From assembly GCF_036346595.1 (NCBI RefSeq), contig NZ_CP107834.1:6324001-6388000 (forward strand): a DNA stretch of 64,000 nucleotides, written 5' to 3'. Shown piece by piece: positions 1 through 9,409 of this stretch. Source of the stretch: Streptomyces sp. NBC_00525. GTDB lineage: Bacteria > Actinomycetota > Actinomycetes > Streptomycetales > Streptomycetaceae. Under the pieces are notes generated by a model that was not told the DNA's origin, ran no database searches, and saw nothing but the letters and a program-made list of their open reading frames with translations. Each line of letters starts with the position of its first letter. Positions within the stretch are counted from its first letter, which is position 1. The translations under genes were made by a program, and so were the position numbers.

Positions 1-715
1 GGCGCTCGGCGCCTGCGTCCTGCTCGGGCTGTGGAACGGCTTCCTGGTCTCCGTGGTGGGCATCCAGCCGATCATCGCGACACTCGTCCTGATGACGGCC
101 GGCCGCGGTGCGGCGATGCTCCTGACCGAGGGGCAGATCGTCACCATCAGCAACCCGGCCTACCGGAAGATCGGCGCCGGCTTCCTCGTCCTGCCGATCG
201 CGATCCTGATCAGCCTCGCCGTCCTCGGCGGCGTCGCCCTGCTGACCCGGCGCACCGCGCTCGGCATGCTGATCGAAGCGGTGGGCGCCAACCCCGAGGC
301 CAGCAAGCTCGCCGGCGTACGGTCCCGCACGATCACCTGGACCGTCTACGTGTTCGCCGCCCTGTGCGCGGGCGTGGCCGGGCTGATGATCAGCTCCAAC
401 GTCAGCGCGGCCGACGCCAACAACGCGGGCCTGTGGATCGAGATGGACGCCATCCTGGCCGTGGTGATCGGCGGCACCTCGCTGGCCGGCGGGCGCTACT
501 CCCTCGCCGGCACCCTCGTCGGCGCGCTGGTCATCCAGACCCTGACCACGACCGTCTACACCATCGGCGTACCGACCAACGTCACCCTGTTGTTCAAGGC
601 CGTCGTCGTCATCCTCGTCTGCCTGCTCCAGTCGCCGCGCATGGCCCGCGTCGTCGCCGGCCGGCGCAAGTCCCCCGTGTCCGCACCCCGATCCGAGAAG
701 GTGGCCGCCGGATGA
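1..715 (+). CDS. ytfT: Sugar ABC transporter permease, YtfT-like (5' end missing)
   Basis: This is the C-terminal part of a membrane permease of the ribose/galactofuranose ABC class; its start lies before the window. The reading frame is open from base 2 and ends with TGA at 713-715. Several hydrophobic segments are visible, together with the conserved cytoplasmic loop GANPEASKLAGV that docks the ATPase in this family. Its stop overlaps the ATG of the next permease (ATGA), so the two are translationally coupled and probably form a heterodimeric channel. The neighbouring arabinofuranosidase and xylanase suggest a pentose or arabinofuranose substrate, but that is inference. Confidence 0.85.
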   Translation, partial: ALGACVLLGLWNGFLVSVVGIQPIIATLVLMTAGRGAAMLLTEGQIVTISNPAYRKIGAGFLVLPIAILISLAVLGGVALLTRRTALGMLIEAVGANPEASKLAGVRSRTITWTVYVFAALCAGVAGLMISSNVSAADANNAGLWIEMDAILAVVIGGTSLAGGRYSLAGTLVGALVIQTLTTTVYTIGVPTNVTLLFKAVVVILVCLLQSPRMARVVAGRRKSPVSAPRSEKVAAG

Positions 716-1695
716 GCGCGTCGACCCTCGCCGCCGCGGGGCGGCGTCTTCCCCAGCGATTCCTGCCCGTCGTCGCCACCGTGGTGGTCTTCCTGGCGAC
801 CTTCGGCATCGGTTCGGTGCGCTACCAGGACTTCGCCTCCGGCCAGGTCGTGGCGAACCTGTTCATCGACAACGCCTTCCTCATCGTCCTCGCGGTGGGC
901 ATGACCTTCGTCATCCTCACCGGCGGCATCGACCTCTCGGTGGGCGCCGTCGCCGCGCTGTCCACGATGATCGCCGCAGCCACGCTGCGGGCCGGCTGGC
1001 CACCGCTGCTCGCCGTGCTCGCCGTCCTCGCGGCCGGCACGGTCCTCGGGCTGCTGATGGGTCTGGTGATCCACTACTTCGACGTGCAGCCGTTCATCGT
1101 CACCCTGGCGGGGATGTTCCTGGCGCGCGGGCTGTGCTTCCTGATCAGCGTCGAATCCGTGTCCATCGACAACACCGCCTTCCGCGACTTCGCCACCGGT
1201 ACGTTCGTCCTGCCCGGCGACGTCACGGTGACGTACAGCGTGGTGGTGGCCCTGGTCGTGGTGGCCGCCGGGGCGTACGTCCTCCACCTCACCCGCTTCG
1301 GCCGCACCGTCTACGCGGTGGGCGGCAGCGAGTCCTCGGCCCGCCTGATGGGGCTGCCCACCACGGCCGCGAAGGTCGGTGTGTACGCGGTGAGCGGCCT
1401 CTGCTCGGCCCTGGGCGGTCTGCTGTTCGCGCTGTACATGCTCTCCGGCTACGGGCTGCACGCGGTGGGCATGGAGCTGGACGTCATCGCCGCGGTGGTG
1501 ATCGGGGGCACGCTGCTCTCCGGCGGGGTGGGCTATGTGGCCGGGTCGACCGCGGGCGTGCTCGTCCTCGGCACCGTACAGGCCCTGATCTCCTTCGAGG
1601 GGACCCTGAGTTCCTGGTGGACCAAGATCGTCATCGGTGCCCTGCTGCTCGCCTTCATCGTGCTCCAGCGCCTCATCGTGCGGCAGCGGCAGTAG
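712..1695 (+). CDS. yjfF: Sugar ABC transporter permease, YjfF-like
   Basis: This 327-aa inner-membrane permease is the second channel subunit of a YtfT/YjfF-type sugar importer. It has about nine hydrophobic stretches and the family loop AVGGSESSARLMGLP near residue 205. The ATG overlaps the stop of the upstream permease by 4 bp, which fixes the start. In the known galactofuranose system YjfF follows YtfT directly, as here; the binding protein and ATPase would lie left of the window. A strong terminator hairpin follows the stop, ending the operon. The substrate cannot be read from the permease. Confidence 0.85.
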   Translation: MSASTLAAAGRRLPQRFLPVVATVVVFLATFGIGSVRYQDFASGQVVANLFIDNAFLIVLAVGMTFVILTGGIDLSVGAVAALSTMIAAATLRAGWPPLLAVLAVLAAGTVLGLLMGLVIHYFDVQPFIVTLAGMFLARGLCFLISVESVSIDNTAFRDFATGTFVLPGDVTVTYSVVVALVVVAAGAYVLHLTRFGRTVYAVGGSESSARLMGLPTTAAKVGVYAVSGLCSALGGLLFALYMLSGYGLHAVGMELDVIAAVVIGGTLLSGGVGYVAGSTAGVLVLGTVQALISFEGTLSSWWTKIVIGALLLAFIVLQRLIVRQRQ

Positions 1696-1707
1696 GCGTG
1701 GGGAGAG

Positions 1708-1748
1708 GGGCGAGGCCGGCACCGTACGGGACGGTGCCGGCCTCGCCC
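1708..1748. terminator. Bidirectional terminator hairpin
   Basis: A perfect stem of 18 bp with a 5-nt loop (arms 1708-1725 and 1731-1748) lies between the convergent yjfF and GH62 genes. It is placed to stop transcription from both sides. There is no long T tract, which is common for high-GC actinobacterial terminators. Confidence 0.85.
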
Positions 1749-1755
1749 TTCGGTG

Positions 1756-3222
1756 TCAGCGGTTCAGCGTGAGCAGACCCGGCCGGTAGGGCAGGAGGCC
1801 GTAGTCGCCGCCGGAGGAGGGGCTGCGGCCCTGGTAGAGCAGCTGGAGGTGACAGGGATCGACGGTCATGGTCTGGTCGGCGCTGGTACGGATCAGCTCA
1901 CCGTGGCTGATGTCGTTGGTCCAGGTGGCACCGCTGTTGGCCTTGCCGGCGAAGGGGTTGCCCTCGGTCGCGGCCTGGGGCGTCCACTGGCCGTTCAGGC
2001 TGGTGGCCGTGAACGAGCGGAAGTAGCGGCCCTGCGAGCCGATCGCCTCGACGATCATCAGGTACTTGTTCTGGCCCTGGAGCTTGTACACCTGCGGGGC
2101 CTCGAACAGGTTGTTGGTCGTGTCGCTCATGATGACGGTCGAGGTGGAGCCGAAGCTGCCGGGGAAGTTCCCGATCGGCATGCTCGCCCGGTAGATCTTG
2201 CCGTTGTCCCCGGCGAAGAACAGGTACATGTTGCTGCCGTCGCCGATCAGGGTCTGGTCGATGGGCCCGGTGCCGGAGCCGCTGATGGAACCGGAGAACA
2301 GCACCTGGGGGGCCGACCAGCCGTTGGCGTTCGTGGGGTCGCTGGACGTGCGGTAGGAGAAGGCGGTGCCGCCCCACTGGTAGGTGAGCACCCAGATGTT
2401 CTTCGGCGCGAAGTGGAAGAGCGTGGGCGCCACGGTCGCGGACGACATCGCGTTCTGCCCGGCCGACGCCATCTGCGGCCAGTCGTCGAACAGGCTGAAG
2501 TTCATCGACCCCCAGCTGGAGCCCAGGTCGTGGGTGGTGGCGTAGACGAGCTGCTTGCCGTTGTACGGGACGACCGTGAAGTCCTTGAGCGAGGCCCACC
2601 CGCTCCGGGGCTGTGCCAGCGCGCCGGTCGAGCTCCAGCGGTAGGTGGACGGCAGGTCGCACGCACCGGGCGTCTCGCTGCCGACCTCGACCAGCTTCCA
2701 CTGCTGGTTGGAGCCGCCCCAGTCGTCGTACTGGACGACCTCGGCGTTGTCGGCGGTGGAGCCGCCCTGCACCTCCAGCGCCTTGCCGCTGTGGCGGGAG
2801 ATGAGCCGGACATAGCCGTCCGAGCTGTCGGCCAGCCGCCACTGCTGGTTGGTGCCGTTCAGATCGCTCCACTGGACGATCGAACCGCCGTTGGCCGTGG
2901 ACCAGTTGTAGACGTCGAGCACCTTGCCGGAGAGGCGGGACTTGACGCGGTAGTAGCCGTCCCCGGAGTCCTCGAACCGCCACTGCTGCTGGCTCTGGTC
3001 GTTCCGGGTCCACTGGGTGATGCGGGCGCCGTCGTTGGTCGCCAGGTTGTAGACGTCGAGCGCCTTGCCGCTGTTGCGGTTGACCAGCACGTACGAGGCG
3101 TTGGTGTCGACCGACGCGGCGTGCGCGGGCTGCGCGCCGAGGAAGCCGGCGACGAGCAGCAGGGGCGCCAACAGCGCGAGCAGACGCCCTGGATGTACGC
3201 GGAGCGGATGGGGGGAACGCAT
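1756..3222 (-). CDS. Secreted alpha-L-arabinofuranosidase, GH62, with N-terminal ricin-type CBM13
   Basis: This 488-aa secreted enzyme should remove arabinofuranosyl side chains from arabinoxylan. Residues 1-35 are a signal peptide ending AHA. Residues about 40-170 form a ricin-type beta-trefoil (CBM13) with repeated QQW motifs. The rest matches GH62, including the catalytic acidic residues in the contexts LKDFT, GPIDQT and LFEAPQ. The ATG at 3222 is chosen because AGGAGG lies 7 nt upstream; the frame is open further upstream but without signal-peptide character. It is divergent from the GH10 xylanase and probably co-regulated through the palindromes between them. The CBM is N-terminal here and C-terminal in the xylanase. 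Confidence 0.92.
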   Translation of the reverse strand: MRSPHPLRVHPGRLLALLAPLLLVAGFLGAQPAHAASVDTNASYVLVNRNSGKALDVYNLATNDGARITQWTRNDQSQQQWRFEDSGDGYYRVKSRLSGKVLDVYNWSTANGGSIVQWSDLNGTNQQWRLADSSDGYVRLISRHSGKALEVQGGSTADNAEVVQYDDWGGSNQQWKLVEVGSETPGACDLPSTYRWSSTGALAQPRSGWASLKDFTVVPYNGKQLVYATTHDLGSSWGSMNFSLFDDWPQMASAGQNAMSSATVAPTLFHFAPKNIWVLTYQWGGTAFSYRTSSDPTNANGWSAPQVLFSGSISGSGTGPIDQTLIGDGSNMYLFFAGDNGKIYRASMPIGNFPGSFGSTSTVIMSDTTNNLFEAPQVYKLQGQNKYLMIVEAIGSQGRYFRSFTATSLNGQWTPQAATEGNPFAGKANSGATWTNDISHGELIRTSADQTMTVDPCHLQLLYQGRSPSSGGDYGLLPYRPGLLTLNR

Positions 3223-3302
3223 GCGGAGACCTCCTGGGGAGGGGTGGGTGGAGTGAGCCGGGCAGCCGGTGAGCGAGTGCGCGAAATGGGCAGAGTTCTG
3301 CT

Positions 3303-3316
3303 TCGAAAGATTTCGA
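3303..3316. promoter_or_regulatory. Candidate xylanase-type operator (GH62-proximal)
   Basis: The sequence TCGAAA-GA-TTTCGA is a 6+2+6 palindrome 81-94 bp upstream of the GH62 start. It resembles the CGAAA/TTTCG-type palindromes described upstream of actinomycete xylan-degradation genes and bound by BxlR-like repressors. That assignment is from memory of the family; binding here is inferred. Confidence 0.5.
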
Positions 3317-3435
3317 GACGGCGTCAGCTCGTGTCGCCACAAGGTAGAAATGTTAACGCTCACAGTCAAGATGTCGCGCGGAGATCCGTTGAGCTTCGTT
3401 GGCGATTGCCGTGATGGTCTGCCCGGTTGATCGAC

Positions 3436-3469
3436 CGAAATATTTCGAGAATTCTGCGGAAATATTTTC
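3436..3469. promoter_or_regulatory. Tandem candidate operators (perfect 12-mer plus degenerate copy)
   Basis: CGAAATATTTCG at 3436-3447 is a perfect 12-bp palindrome. A weaker copy, GGAAATATTTTC, follows at 3458-3469. Their centres are 22 bp apart, close to two helical turns, so two repressor dimers could bind on the same face. The pair lies about 180-210 bp upstream of the xylanase start. Confidence 0.5.
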
Positions 3470-3480
3470 TGTCCGAGGTA

Positions 3481-3498
3481 TTGACGATGCACCGTCAA
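3481..3498. promoter_or_regulatory. Inverted TTGACG/CGTCAA pair, possible back-to-back -35 elements
   Basis: TTGACG-N6-CGTCAA reads as a consensus-like -35 hexamer on both strands. It could serve divergent promoters for xlnA and GH62 or be a further operator. No convincing -10 was found at 17 bp on either strand. Confidence 0.3.
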
Positions 3499-3576
3499 AA
3501 CCTCAATCATCCGTGTCTGAGGGACCGGGCACCCCCGCTCACAGACCCGTGCGGAGTACGGTCCGCCCGCTCATGA

Positions 3577-5097
<1,521 letters not shown>

Positions 5098-5120
5098 TCC
5101 GGGCTCCCCGCACCACCCGC

Positions 5121-5149
5121 AGGGCCGCCGCCACCCACGCGACGGCCCT
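5121..5149. terminator. Weak hairpin between convergent genes
   Basis: AGGGCCG at 5121-5127 pairs with CGGCCCT at 5143-5149 across a 15-nt loop. It sits between the convergent xylanase and the 455-aa unknown gene and may act as a terminator for both. Confidence 0.45.
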
Positions 5150-5173
5150 CGCGGCGTCGTTCCGCACGGCGCT

Positions 5174-6541
5174 CTAGTCGAACTGCGAGCCGAAGAGGAG
5201 GTAGCGGAGGGCCGCGTAGGGGTTGAGGACTGCCTCGGCGACCTCGCCGGCCCGCAGGAACATGCCGCCCCAGCCGTGGTCGTACTTCCACTCGCCGAGT
5301 TTCATCCCGGCGAACGTACCGACGATGCCGCCCACGGGGGCGCCGATCAGGCCGCCCGCTCCGCCGATGGGGGCGGTGCCGATGGTGCTCACCGCGCCCA
5401 GACCGACCCAGCCGGCGAAGAAGCCGCCGACGCCCCAGTCGCGGATGGTCTTCTCCCGGTCGGTGAGCTCGCGCTCCTCACCCAGCTCGGGGTCGAAGAC
5501 GCGGTCTCCGGACGGACCCATGCCGCGGAAGCCGCCACCCAGACCGCCGATGGGCCGCAGGGGCTGGTAGGCGGCGACCGTACGCTGGGGAGCGGCCGGC
5601 GAGCCGGGTCCGGGCGGCGTGGGCGCCGTCAGCGACTGGGCGCAGGCCCCGCCGATCCACCGGGACATGCCGAGGGAGAAGCCGAGGTAGCTCTGCTGGG
5701 CGCGGGCGACGATGACGGAAGGGGATTCCGCGGGCTGATTCGCCGAGAGACCGCCGAAGACCTTGGTGGGCTGCGAAGCCGCCGGCGCGGAGGTTGCCAG
5801 GACTTCGTCCTCCAGGGCCTGGAGCAGCGCCTCGTCCTGCCAGTGGAAGCCTCCCGACAGCATGACGGCCGCCTCCCGCGCCTCGCCGCCGCCGGTGGAG
5901 AGCCGGATGAGGGCCTCGGCCTCCACGGCTCGCCGGATGAAGGGGTCCGCGCCGGTCGAAGGTCTGCGGACGGGCACCGCCGGGGTGCTGGTGCGCAGGG
6001 CCCGGAGCATGGAGCGGTGGATGACCTCGGGGCGTACGGCGGACGTGGTGAGGGTGCCGTGCACCCGCGCCACGTTCTGGTTCACCGCGTTGATGGCGGC
6101 CTCGACGCAGGCGTCGTCCGGCAGCGGCAGGGTGTGGGCCTCGGCGTCGAACTGGACCGCCGCGGCCGCGGACGCCGTCAGCTGACCGCTGAGCCTGGCG
6201 TCGCCGAGCCGTGCGGCCTGCTCCACCAGTTCCTTGCGCATGTCCGTGATGCCGGCCAGCAGTTCGTCGGCCTGATCCTGGTCGGTCTCGGCGACTCTGG
6301 CCACCATGGCCAGATCCGGGTCGGTCAGTACGGGCAGCACCGGGGACGACGAGAGCACCAGGTCCACCGCGGTCTCGGCGGTGAGGCCATCGGCGCTGCC
6401 CAACGCGGTGGTCAGGGGGGAGATCAGGAGACCGGCTCGGACCGCGGTCTCCAGCAGGAGTTCCGGCGGAGGCGTGGGGTAGCTCTTGGAAACGATGAAG
6501 CTCTTCGATCCGATGGTGCCGTCACTGGACTCCAGGGCCAC
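5174..6541 (-). CDS. Unrecognised 455-aa protein with glycine-rich hydrophobic C-terminal segment
   Basis: I do not recognise this protein. The start is taken as GTG at 6541 because AAGGAG lies 8 nt upstream; the frame is open beyond it but with uncharacteristic composition. No signal peptide is visible. The first 300 residues are acidic and alanine-rich and look helical (for example AVETD-type stretches rich in A, E and L). A Pro/Gly-rich stretch follows. The C-terminus carries a strongly hydrophobic, glycine-zipper-like segment (about residues 385-430: repeated GGxxGxPxGG patterns) that could insert into a membrane. It is a single gene between the xylanase and the lectin, with an AT-rich upstream region containing a GATCGA/TCGATC palindrome. 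No function is offered. Confidence 0.75.
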   Translation of the reverse strand: MALESSDGTIGSKSFIVSKSYPTPPPELLLETAVRAGLLISPLTTALGSADGLTAETAVDLVLSSSPVLPVLTDPDLAMVARVAETDQDQADELLAGITDMRKELVEQAARLGDARLSGQLTASAAAAVQFDAEAHTLPLPDDACVEAAINAVNQNVARVHGTLTTSAVRPEVIHRSMLRALRTSTPAVPVRRPSTGADPFIRRAVEAEALIRLSTGGGEAREAAVMLSGGFHWQDEALLQALEDEVLATSAPAASQPTKVFGGLSANQPAESPSVIVARAQQSYLGFSLGMSRWIGGACAQSLTAPTPPGPGSPAAPQRTVAAYQPLRPIGGLGGGFRGMGPSGDRVFDPELGEERELTDREKTIRDWGVGGFFAGWVGLGAVSTIGTAPIGGAGGLIGAPVGGIVGTFAGMKLGEWKYDHGWGGMFLRAGEVAEAVLNPYAALRYLLFGSQFD

Positions 6542-6669
6542 CGACGTTCTCCTTCCGGAACAGGCGACGACGCGATCATGGCTGTGCGTTCGTGACCGCA
6601 TCAATGACCCGACGAGACTATGCAGCACTCGGGCAGAGCATGCTGTTGGTTCGCATTTGATGAAAAATT

Positions 6670-6683
6670 GATCGATTTCGATC
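6670..6683. promoter_or_regulatory. Palindrome in an AT-rich patch upstream of the 455-aa gene
   Basis: GATCGA-TT-TCGATC is a 6+2+6 inverted repeat about 130 bp upstream of the GTG start, inside the only AT-rich patch of this region. It could be an operator or part of the promoter; nothing else supports a specific regulator. Confidence 0.3.
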
Positions 6684-6730
6684 ACTGAGCCGGGCCGGGG
6701 CTCGGGCGGCGGGTGCCCGGTCTTCCGGGC

Positions 6731-6765
6731 CGGTCGCCGGTCGCCGGTCGCCGGTCGCCGGTCGC
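6731..6765. repeat. Five tandem 7-bp repeats (CGGTCGC)
   Basis: Five exact copies of CGGTCGC run head to tail immediately beside the lectin terminator. A simple repeat of this kind is prone to copy-number change; no function is evident. Confidence 0.85.
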
Positions 6766-6797
6766 CGGGCGCGCGGGGATGGTCACCGCGCGCCCGG
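6765..6797 (-). terminator. Terminator hairpin of the lectin gene
   Basis: A perfect 12-bp stem (6765-6776 with 6786-6797) with a 9-nt loop lies 14 bp beyond the lectin stop codon on the minus strand. It shares one base with the 7-bp tandem repeats. Confidence 0.75.
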
Positions 6798-6810
6798 CCT
6801 CATGGGTGGC

Positions 6811-7527
6811 TCAGGTGTTCATGCCCGCGCCGGACCACTGCTGGTTGGTGTGGCTGGGGGCGCAGGTCCAGATGCCGAGGCGGGCGCCGTTGCCGGTGGC
6901 CCAGCCGAGCGCGTCCAGGCACTTGCCGGAGTGGACGCTGCGCAGCAGCCCGTTCGGAAGCTTCTCCCAGCGCTGGTTGGCCGCGCCGTGGCAGGTGTTG
7001 AGGCCCAGGAGCGAGCCGTCCTCGGTCTTCGCGTACTGCACGTCGAGGCAGCGGCCCATGGCCCGGATCGTGCCGTCCGCGTGGATCGTCCACGCCTGGG
7101 CCTCGGTGCCGTTGCAGTCGTAGAGCTGGATCGGCGCGCCGTCCGCCTTGCTGGCGCCCTTGACGTCGACGCACTTGCCGGAGTGGACGCCGACGATCGG
7201 GCCGCCGACGATCGGCGGCATGGGAACGCAGTACATGACCACGGTCGCCAGGTACATGTTGCCGTTGTACTGGAACTGCGTCGGACCAGCCGGTACGCAT
7301 CCCTGGTAGCGAGCCTGCTTGGCGATGCTCAGCGTGTAGCCGATCGCGTTGGCTTCCGCCATGGCCGGGGAGACGCCCCAGTCCTGCCCCTGGAAGTACC
7401 TTCCGTCCGCCGCGACGCCGGCGGGCGCCGTGTCCGGGGCCGGCGCCGCGGTGGCCGTTCCCGTCAGCATCAGGGCGGAGGTGAGTATCGCCGCCAGTAA
7501 CGCGACGACTGCTCTGGCTGTTCTCAC
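6811..7527 (-). CDS. Secreted ricin-type beta-trefoil (RICIN/CBM13) protein
   Basis: This 238-aa protein has a signal peptide (about residues 1-28, ending TATAA), a roughly 80-residue N-terminal region with two Cys residues, then a ricin-type trefoil from about 110 to 235. The trefoil shows the repeated pattern SGKCVDV/GRCLDV/SGKCLDA and the QxW motifs AQAW, NQRW and NQQW. No catalytic domain is attached, so it is probably a secreted carbohydrate-binding lectin. The GTG at 7527 is chosen because GAAGGG lies 7 nt upstream and the signal peptide begins directly after it. It sits near two CBM13-bearing hemicellulases, so a polysaccharide-binding role is plausible but unproven. Confidence 0.85.
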   Translation of the reverse strand: MRTARAVVALLAAILTSALMLTGTATAAPAPDTAPAGVAADGRYFQGQDWGVSPAMAEANAIGYTLSIAKQARYQGCVPAGPTQFQYNGNMYLATVVMYCVPMPPIVGGPIVGVHSGKCVDVKGASKADGAPIQLYDCNGTEAQAWTIHADGTIRAMGRCLDVQYAKTEDGSLLGLNTCHGAANQRWEKLPNGLLRSVHSGKCLDALGWATGNGARLGIWTCAPSHTNQQWSGAGMNT

Positions 7528-7758
7528 AGTGATTCCCTTCGAAGCGAATGGGACAGAACCCGGTCCACAACGGACATACAAGTGTGCGGCACTTGATCGG
7601 GCGGCAGCAGCTAAGCAGACATTCACCCCCAGGTCCGGACCGTCCCCCGTAATGGCTTGAAAGGGGAGTTGTGGCTGTTCCGGCCCTCTTGCGCCGTGTC
7701 GCACGACCGGTGGAACCCGAGCCCCGGCCGGCGCCGCCCGTTGTGTGCGTGGGGTCGC

Positions 7759-8424
7759 TCAGGCGTTGCCGTCGGTCGTGCGTGGGCCGCGGAAGCGAGC
7801 CTTCTTCGCACGGTTGCCGCAAATGTTCATCGAGCACCAGCGGCGGTTGCGGCCCTGGCTGGTGTCGACGTAGAGGCCCCGGCAATCGGGGTTCTGGCAG
7901 GACTTCACCCGGTCGCGCTGGGGGCCGCCGAGAAGGGTGACCGCTTCGTGGGCGACGCGGCTGAGCGCGCCGCGCACATGGTGTCCGGTGACGGGCTGCC
8001 AGCGCAGCCCGGTCGAGGTGAGTTCCGGGCAGAGCTGCTCGTCGCGCAGGAGCCGGTTGAGCACCCCTCGATCCGGCTCGGCCGTCGGCTCGTTCCGGGC
8101 GATGGCGGTGCCGATGCGGTGGATCGCCTCGCGGAGCCGCCGGGCCAGGTCGAGGTCCGCGGGGGTGGCGTGTTCGCTGCCGACGGCGATGTCGTTGGCG
8201 GCGAGCCAGTCGTCCAGCCGTGCCGGATCGGGCAGCCGCTCGACCGGGGTGCCGTGCCGGTCACTGAGCGTGGCGGTGAAGCGGAACGCGAGTTGCTCGT
8301 TGTCGAGCCGGAACGCGGGGCGGCTCGCGGCGGTGGTGCTCTCAGCAGTGGTGCTCGCGGCGACGGTGCTGCTCGCGGCGGTGGCGCTCGGGGCGTGGCC
8401 GCTCTGGGTGGCGCGATCGGTCAT
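7759..8424 (-). CDS. ABATE/CGNR zinc-finger transcriptional regulator
   Basis: This 221-aa protein combines an N-terminal ABATE-like region (from FRLDNEQLAFRFTATL, about residues 38-170) with a C-terminal CGNR zinc finger. The finger shows CQNPDC followed by WCSMNICGNRAKKARFR, the signature of this DNA-binding family. The first 30 residues are a low-complexity Ala/Thr/Ser stretch. The ATG directly abuts a 21-bp palindrome, and a TAAAGT -10-like hexamer inside that palindrome ends 6 nt before the ATG, so the mRNA is probably leaderless and autoregulated. It is divergent from a dehydrogenase-MFS operon that carries a second copy of the same palindrome. The ligand is unknown. Confidence 0.9.
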   Translation of the reverse strand: MTDRATQSGHAPSATAASSTVAASTTAESTTAASRPAFRLDNEQLAFRFTATLSDRHGTPVERLPDPARLDDWLAANDIAVGSEHATPADLDLARRLREAIHRIGTAIARNEPTAEPDRGVLNRLLRDEQLCPELTSTGLRWQPVTGHHVRGALSRVAHEAVTLLGGPQRDRVKSCQNPDCRGLYVDTSQGRNRRWCSMNICGNRAKKARFRGPRTTDGNA

Positions 8425-8445
8425 GGAACCACTTTAGGTGGTTCC
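8425..8445. promoter_or_regulatory. Operator 1 (21-bp palindrome abutting the CGNR start codon)
   Basis: The site fits the consensus GGAACCACTT-N-AAGTGGTTCC with one mismatch. It starts at the base next to the CGNR start codon and contains that gene's likely -10 hexamer on the minus strand, so binding would block transcription initiation. Confidence 0.75.
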
Positions 8446-8469
8446 GCCATGGAGCGAGAGAGGTATGGT

Positions 8470-8490
8470 GGAACCGCTTCAAGTGGTTCC
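8470..8490. promoter_or_regulatory. Operator 2 (second copy of the 21-bp palindrome)
   Basis: This copy also matches GGAACCACTT-N-AAGTGGTTCC with a single mismatch in the left arm (GCTT). It lies 45 bp from operator 1 and directly follows TATGGT at 8464-8469, a plausible -10 for the rightward dehydrogenase operon. The transcript would start inside the operator. Confidence 0.75.
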
Positions 8491-8509
8491 AGTGTGGAAG
8501 GCGGATGTG

Positions 8510-9409
8510 ATGACCGATGCGATGACCGATGTGACTGTGGTCGGTACCGGCGGTATGGGGGCGGCGATCGCCCGGAATCTGGTGCGGGCCGGGTACCGGG
8601 TGGCGGCGTGGAACCGGGACCCCGCCCGGCTCGCGCCCCTGGTGGACGCCGGGGTGGTGGGGCTGGACCGGCCGGGCGAGGTGTTCTCCTCGCCGGTGGT
8701 GTTCTCGGTGCTCGCCGACGACGCGGCGGTGAGGGAGGTGTTCTTCGACAGCGGCCTGCTCGACGCCGCTCCCTCGGGGGCGGTCCATGTGAACCTCGCG
8801 ACGATCAGCCCGGTGCTGGCGGAGGAGGCGGCGGCGATCCACGCGGACAAGGGGGTCGGGTACGTGGCTGCGCCGATGTTCGGCGGGGTGCCGGTCGCCG
8901 TGGCCGGCAAGCTCAACATCGTCACCGCCGGGGCGCCCCAACCGGTCGAGCGGGTACGTCCGTTGCTGGAGGCGGTCAGCGCCCGGGTCTGGCCGGTCGG
9001 CGACTCGCCGAAGCGGGCGAACGTGGTCAAGCTCGCCGGCCAGGTGCTCATCGCCTCGGCGATCCAGTCGATGGCCGAAGCCGTCGCCATGGGGGAGCGG
9101 GGCGGCGTCGACGCCAAGACGCTGGTGGAGCTGTTCACTTCGACGATCACACCGGGGCCGGTGTACACCAACTACGGCGGGCTCATAGCTCGCCGGACCT
9201 ACGCCCCGGCCGGGTTCACCCCGGCACTGGGACGCAAGGACGTCGACCTCGCCCGAGGCCAGGCCGCGTCGACCGGGCTCCGGCTCCCGGTGGCCGACCT
9301 GCTCTCCGGCCTGCTCACGGACGCGATCGAGGCCGGGCACGGGCAGGACGACTGGGCCTCACTGGCCGACGTACAGCGCCACCGCGACCTCGGCGAGGCC
9401 GGACGGTGA
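8510..9409 (+). CDS. NAD(P)-binding dehydrogenase, beta-hydroxyacid dehydrogenase family
   Basis: This 299-aa protein has an N-terminal Rossmann fold (VVGTGGMGAAIARNL, about residues 9-23) and the all-helical C-terminal domain of the 3-hydroxyisobutyrate / 6-phosphogluconate dehydrogenase family. The family's substrate loop appears as APMFGGVPVAVAG, and the catalytic lysine as K in ANVVKLAGQ. The usual Asn-Asn after the lysine is replaced by Ala-Gly, so the substrate is probably not a classical 3-hydroxyacid; a reductase on another substrate is possible. ATG 8510 is preferred because GGAAGG precedes it. Its stop overlaps the GTG of the MFS gene, and operator 2 lies upstream. Confidence 0.85.
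   Translation: MTDAMTDVTVVGTGGMGAAIARNLVRAGYRVAAWNRDPARLAPLVDAGVVGLDRPGEVFSSPVVFSVLADDAAVREVFFDSGLLDAAPSGAVHVNLATISPVLAEEAAAIHADKGVGYVAAPMFGGVPVAVAGKLNIVTAGAPQPVERVRPLLEAVSARVWPVGDSPKRANVVKLAGQVLIASAIQSMAEAVAMGERGGVDAKTLVELFTSTITPGPVYTNYGGLIARRTYAPAGFTPALGRKDVDLARGQAASTGLRLPVADLLSGLLTDAIEAGHGQDDWASLADVQRHRDLGEAGR

Noticed and set aside
6731..6765. Tandem CGGTCGC units as a possible CRISPR or iteron array
   Set aside because: The 7-bp units have no spacers, no cas or replication genes are near, and they abut a terminator.
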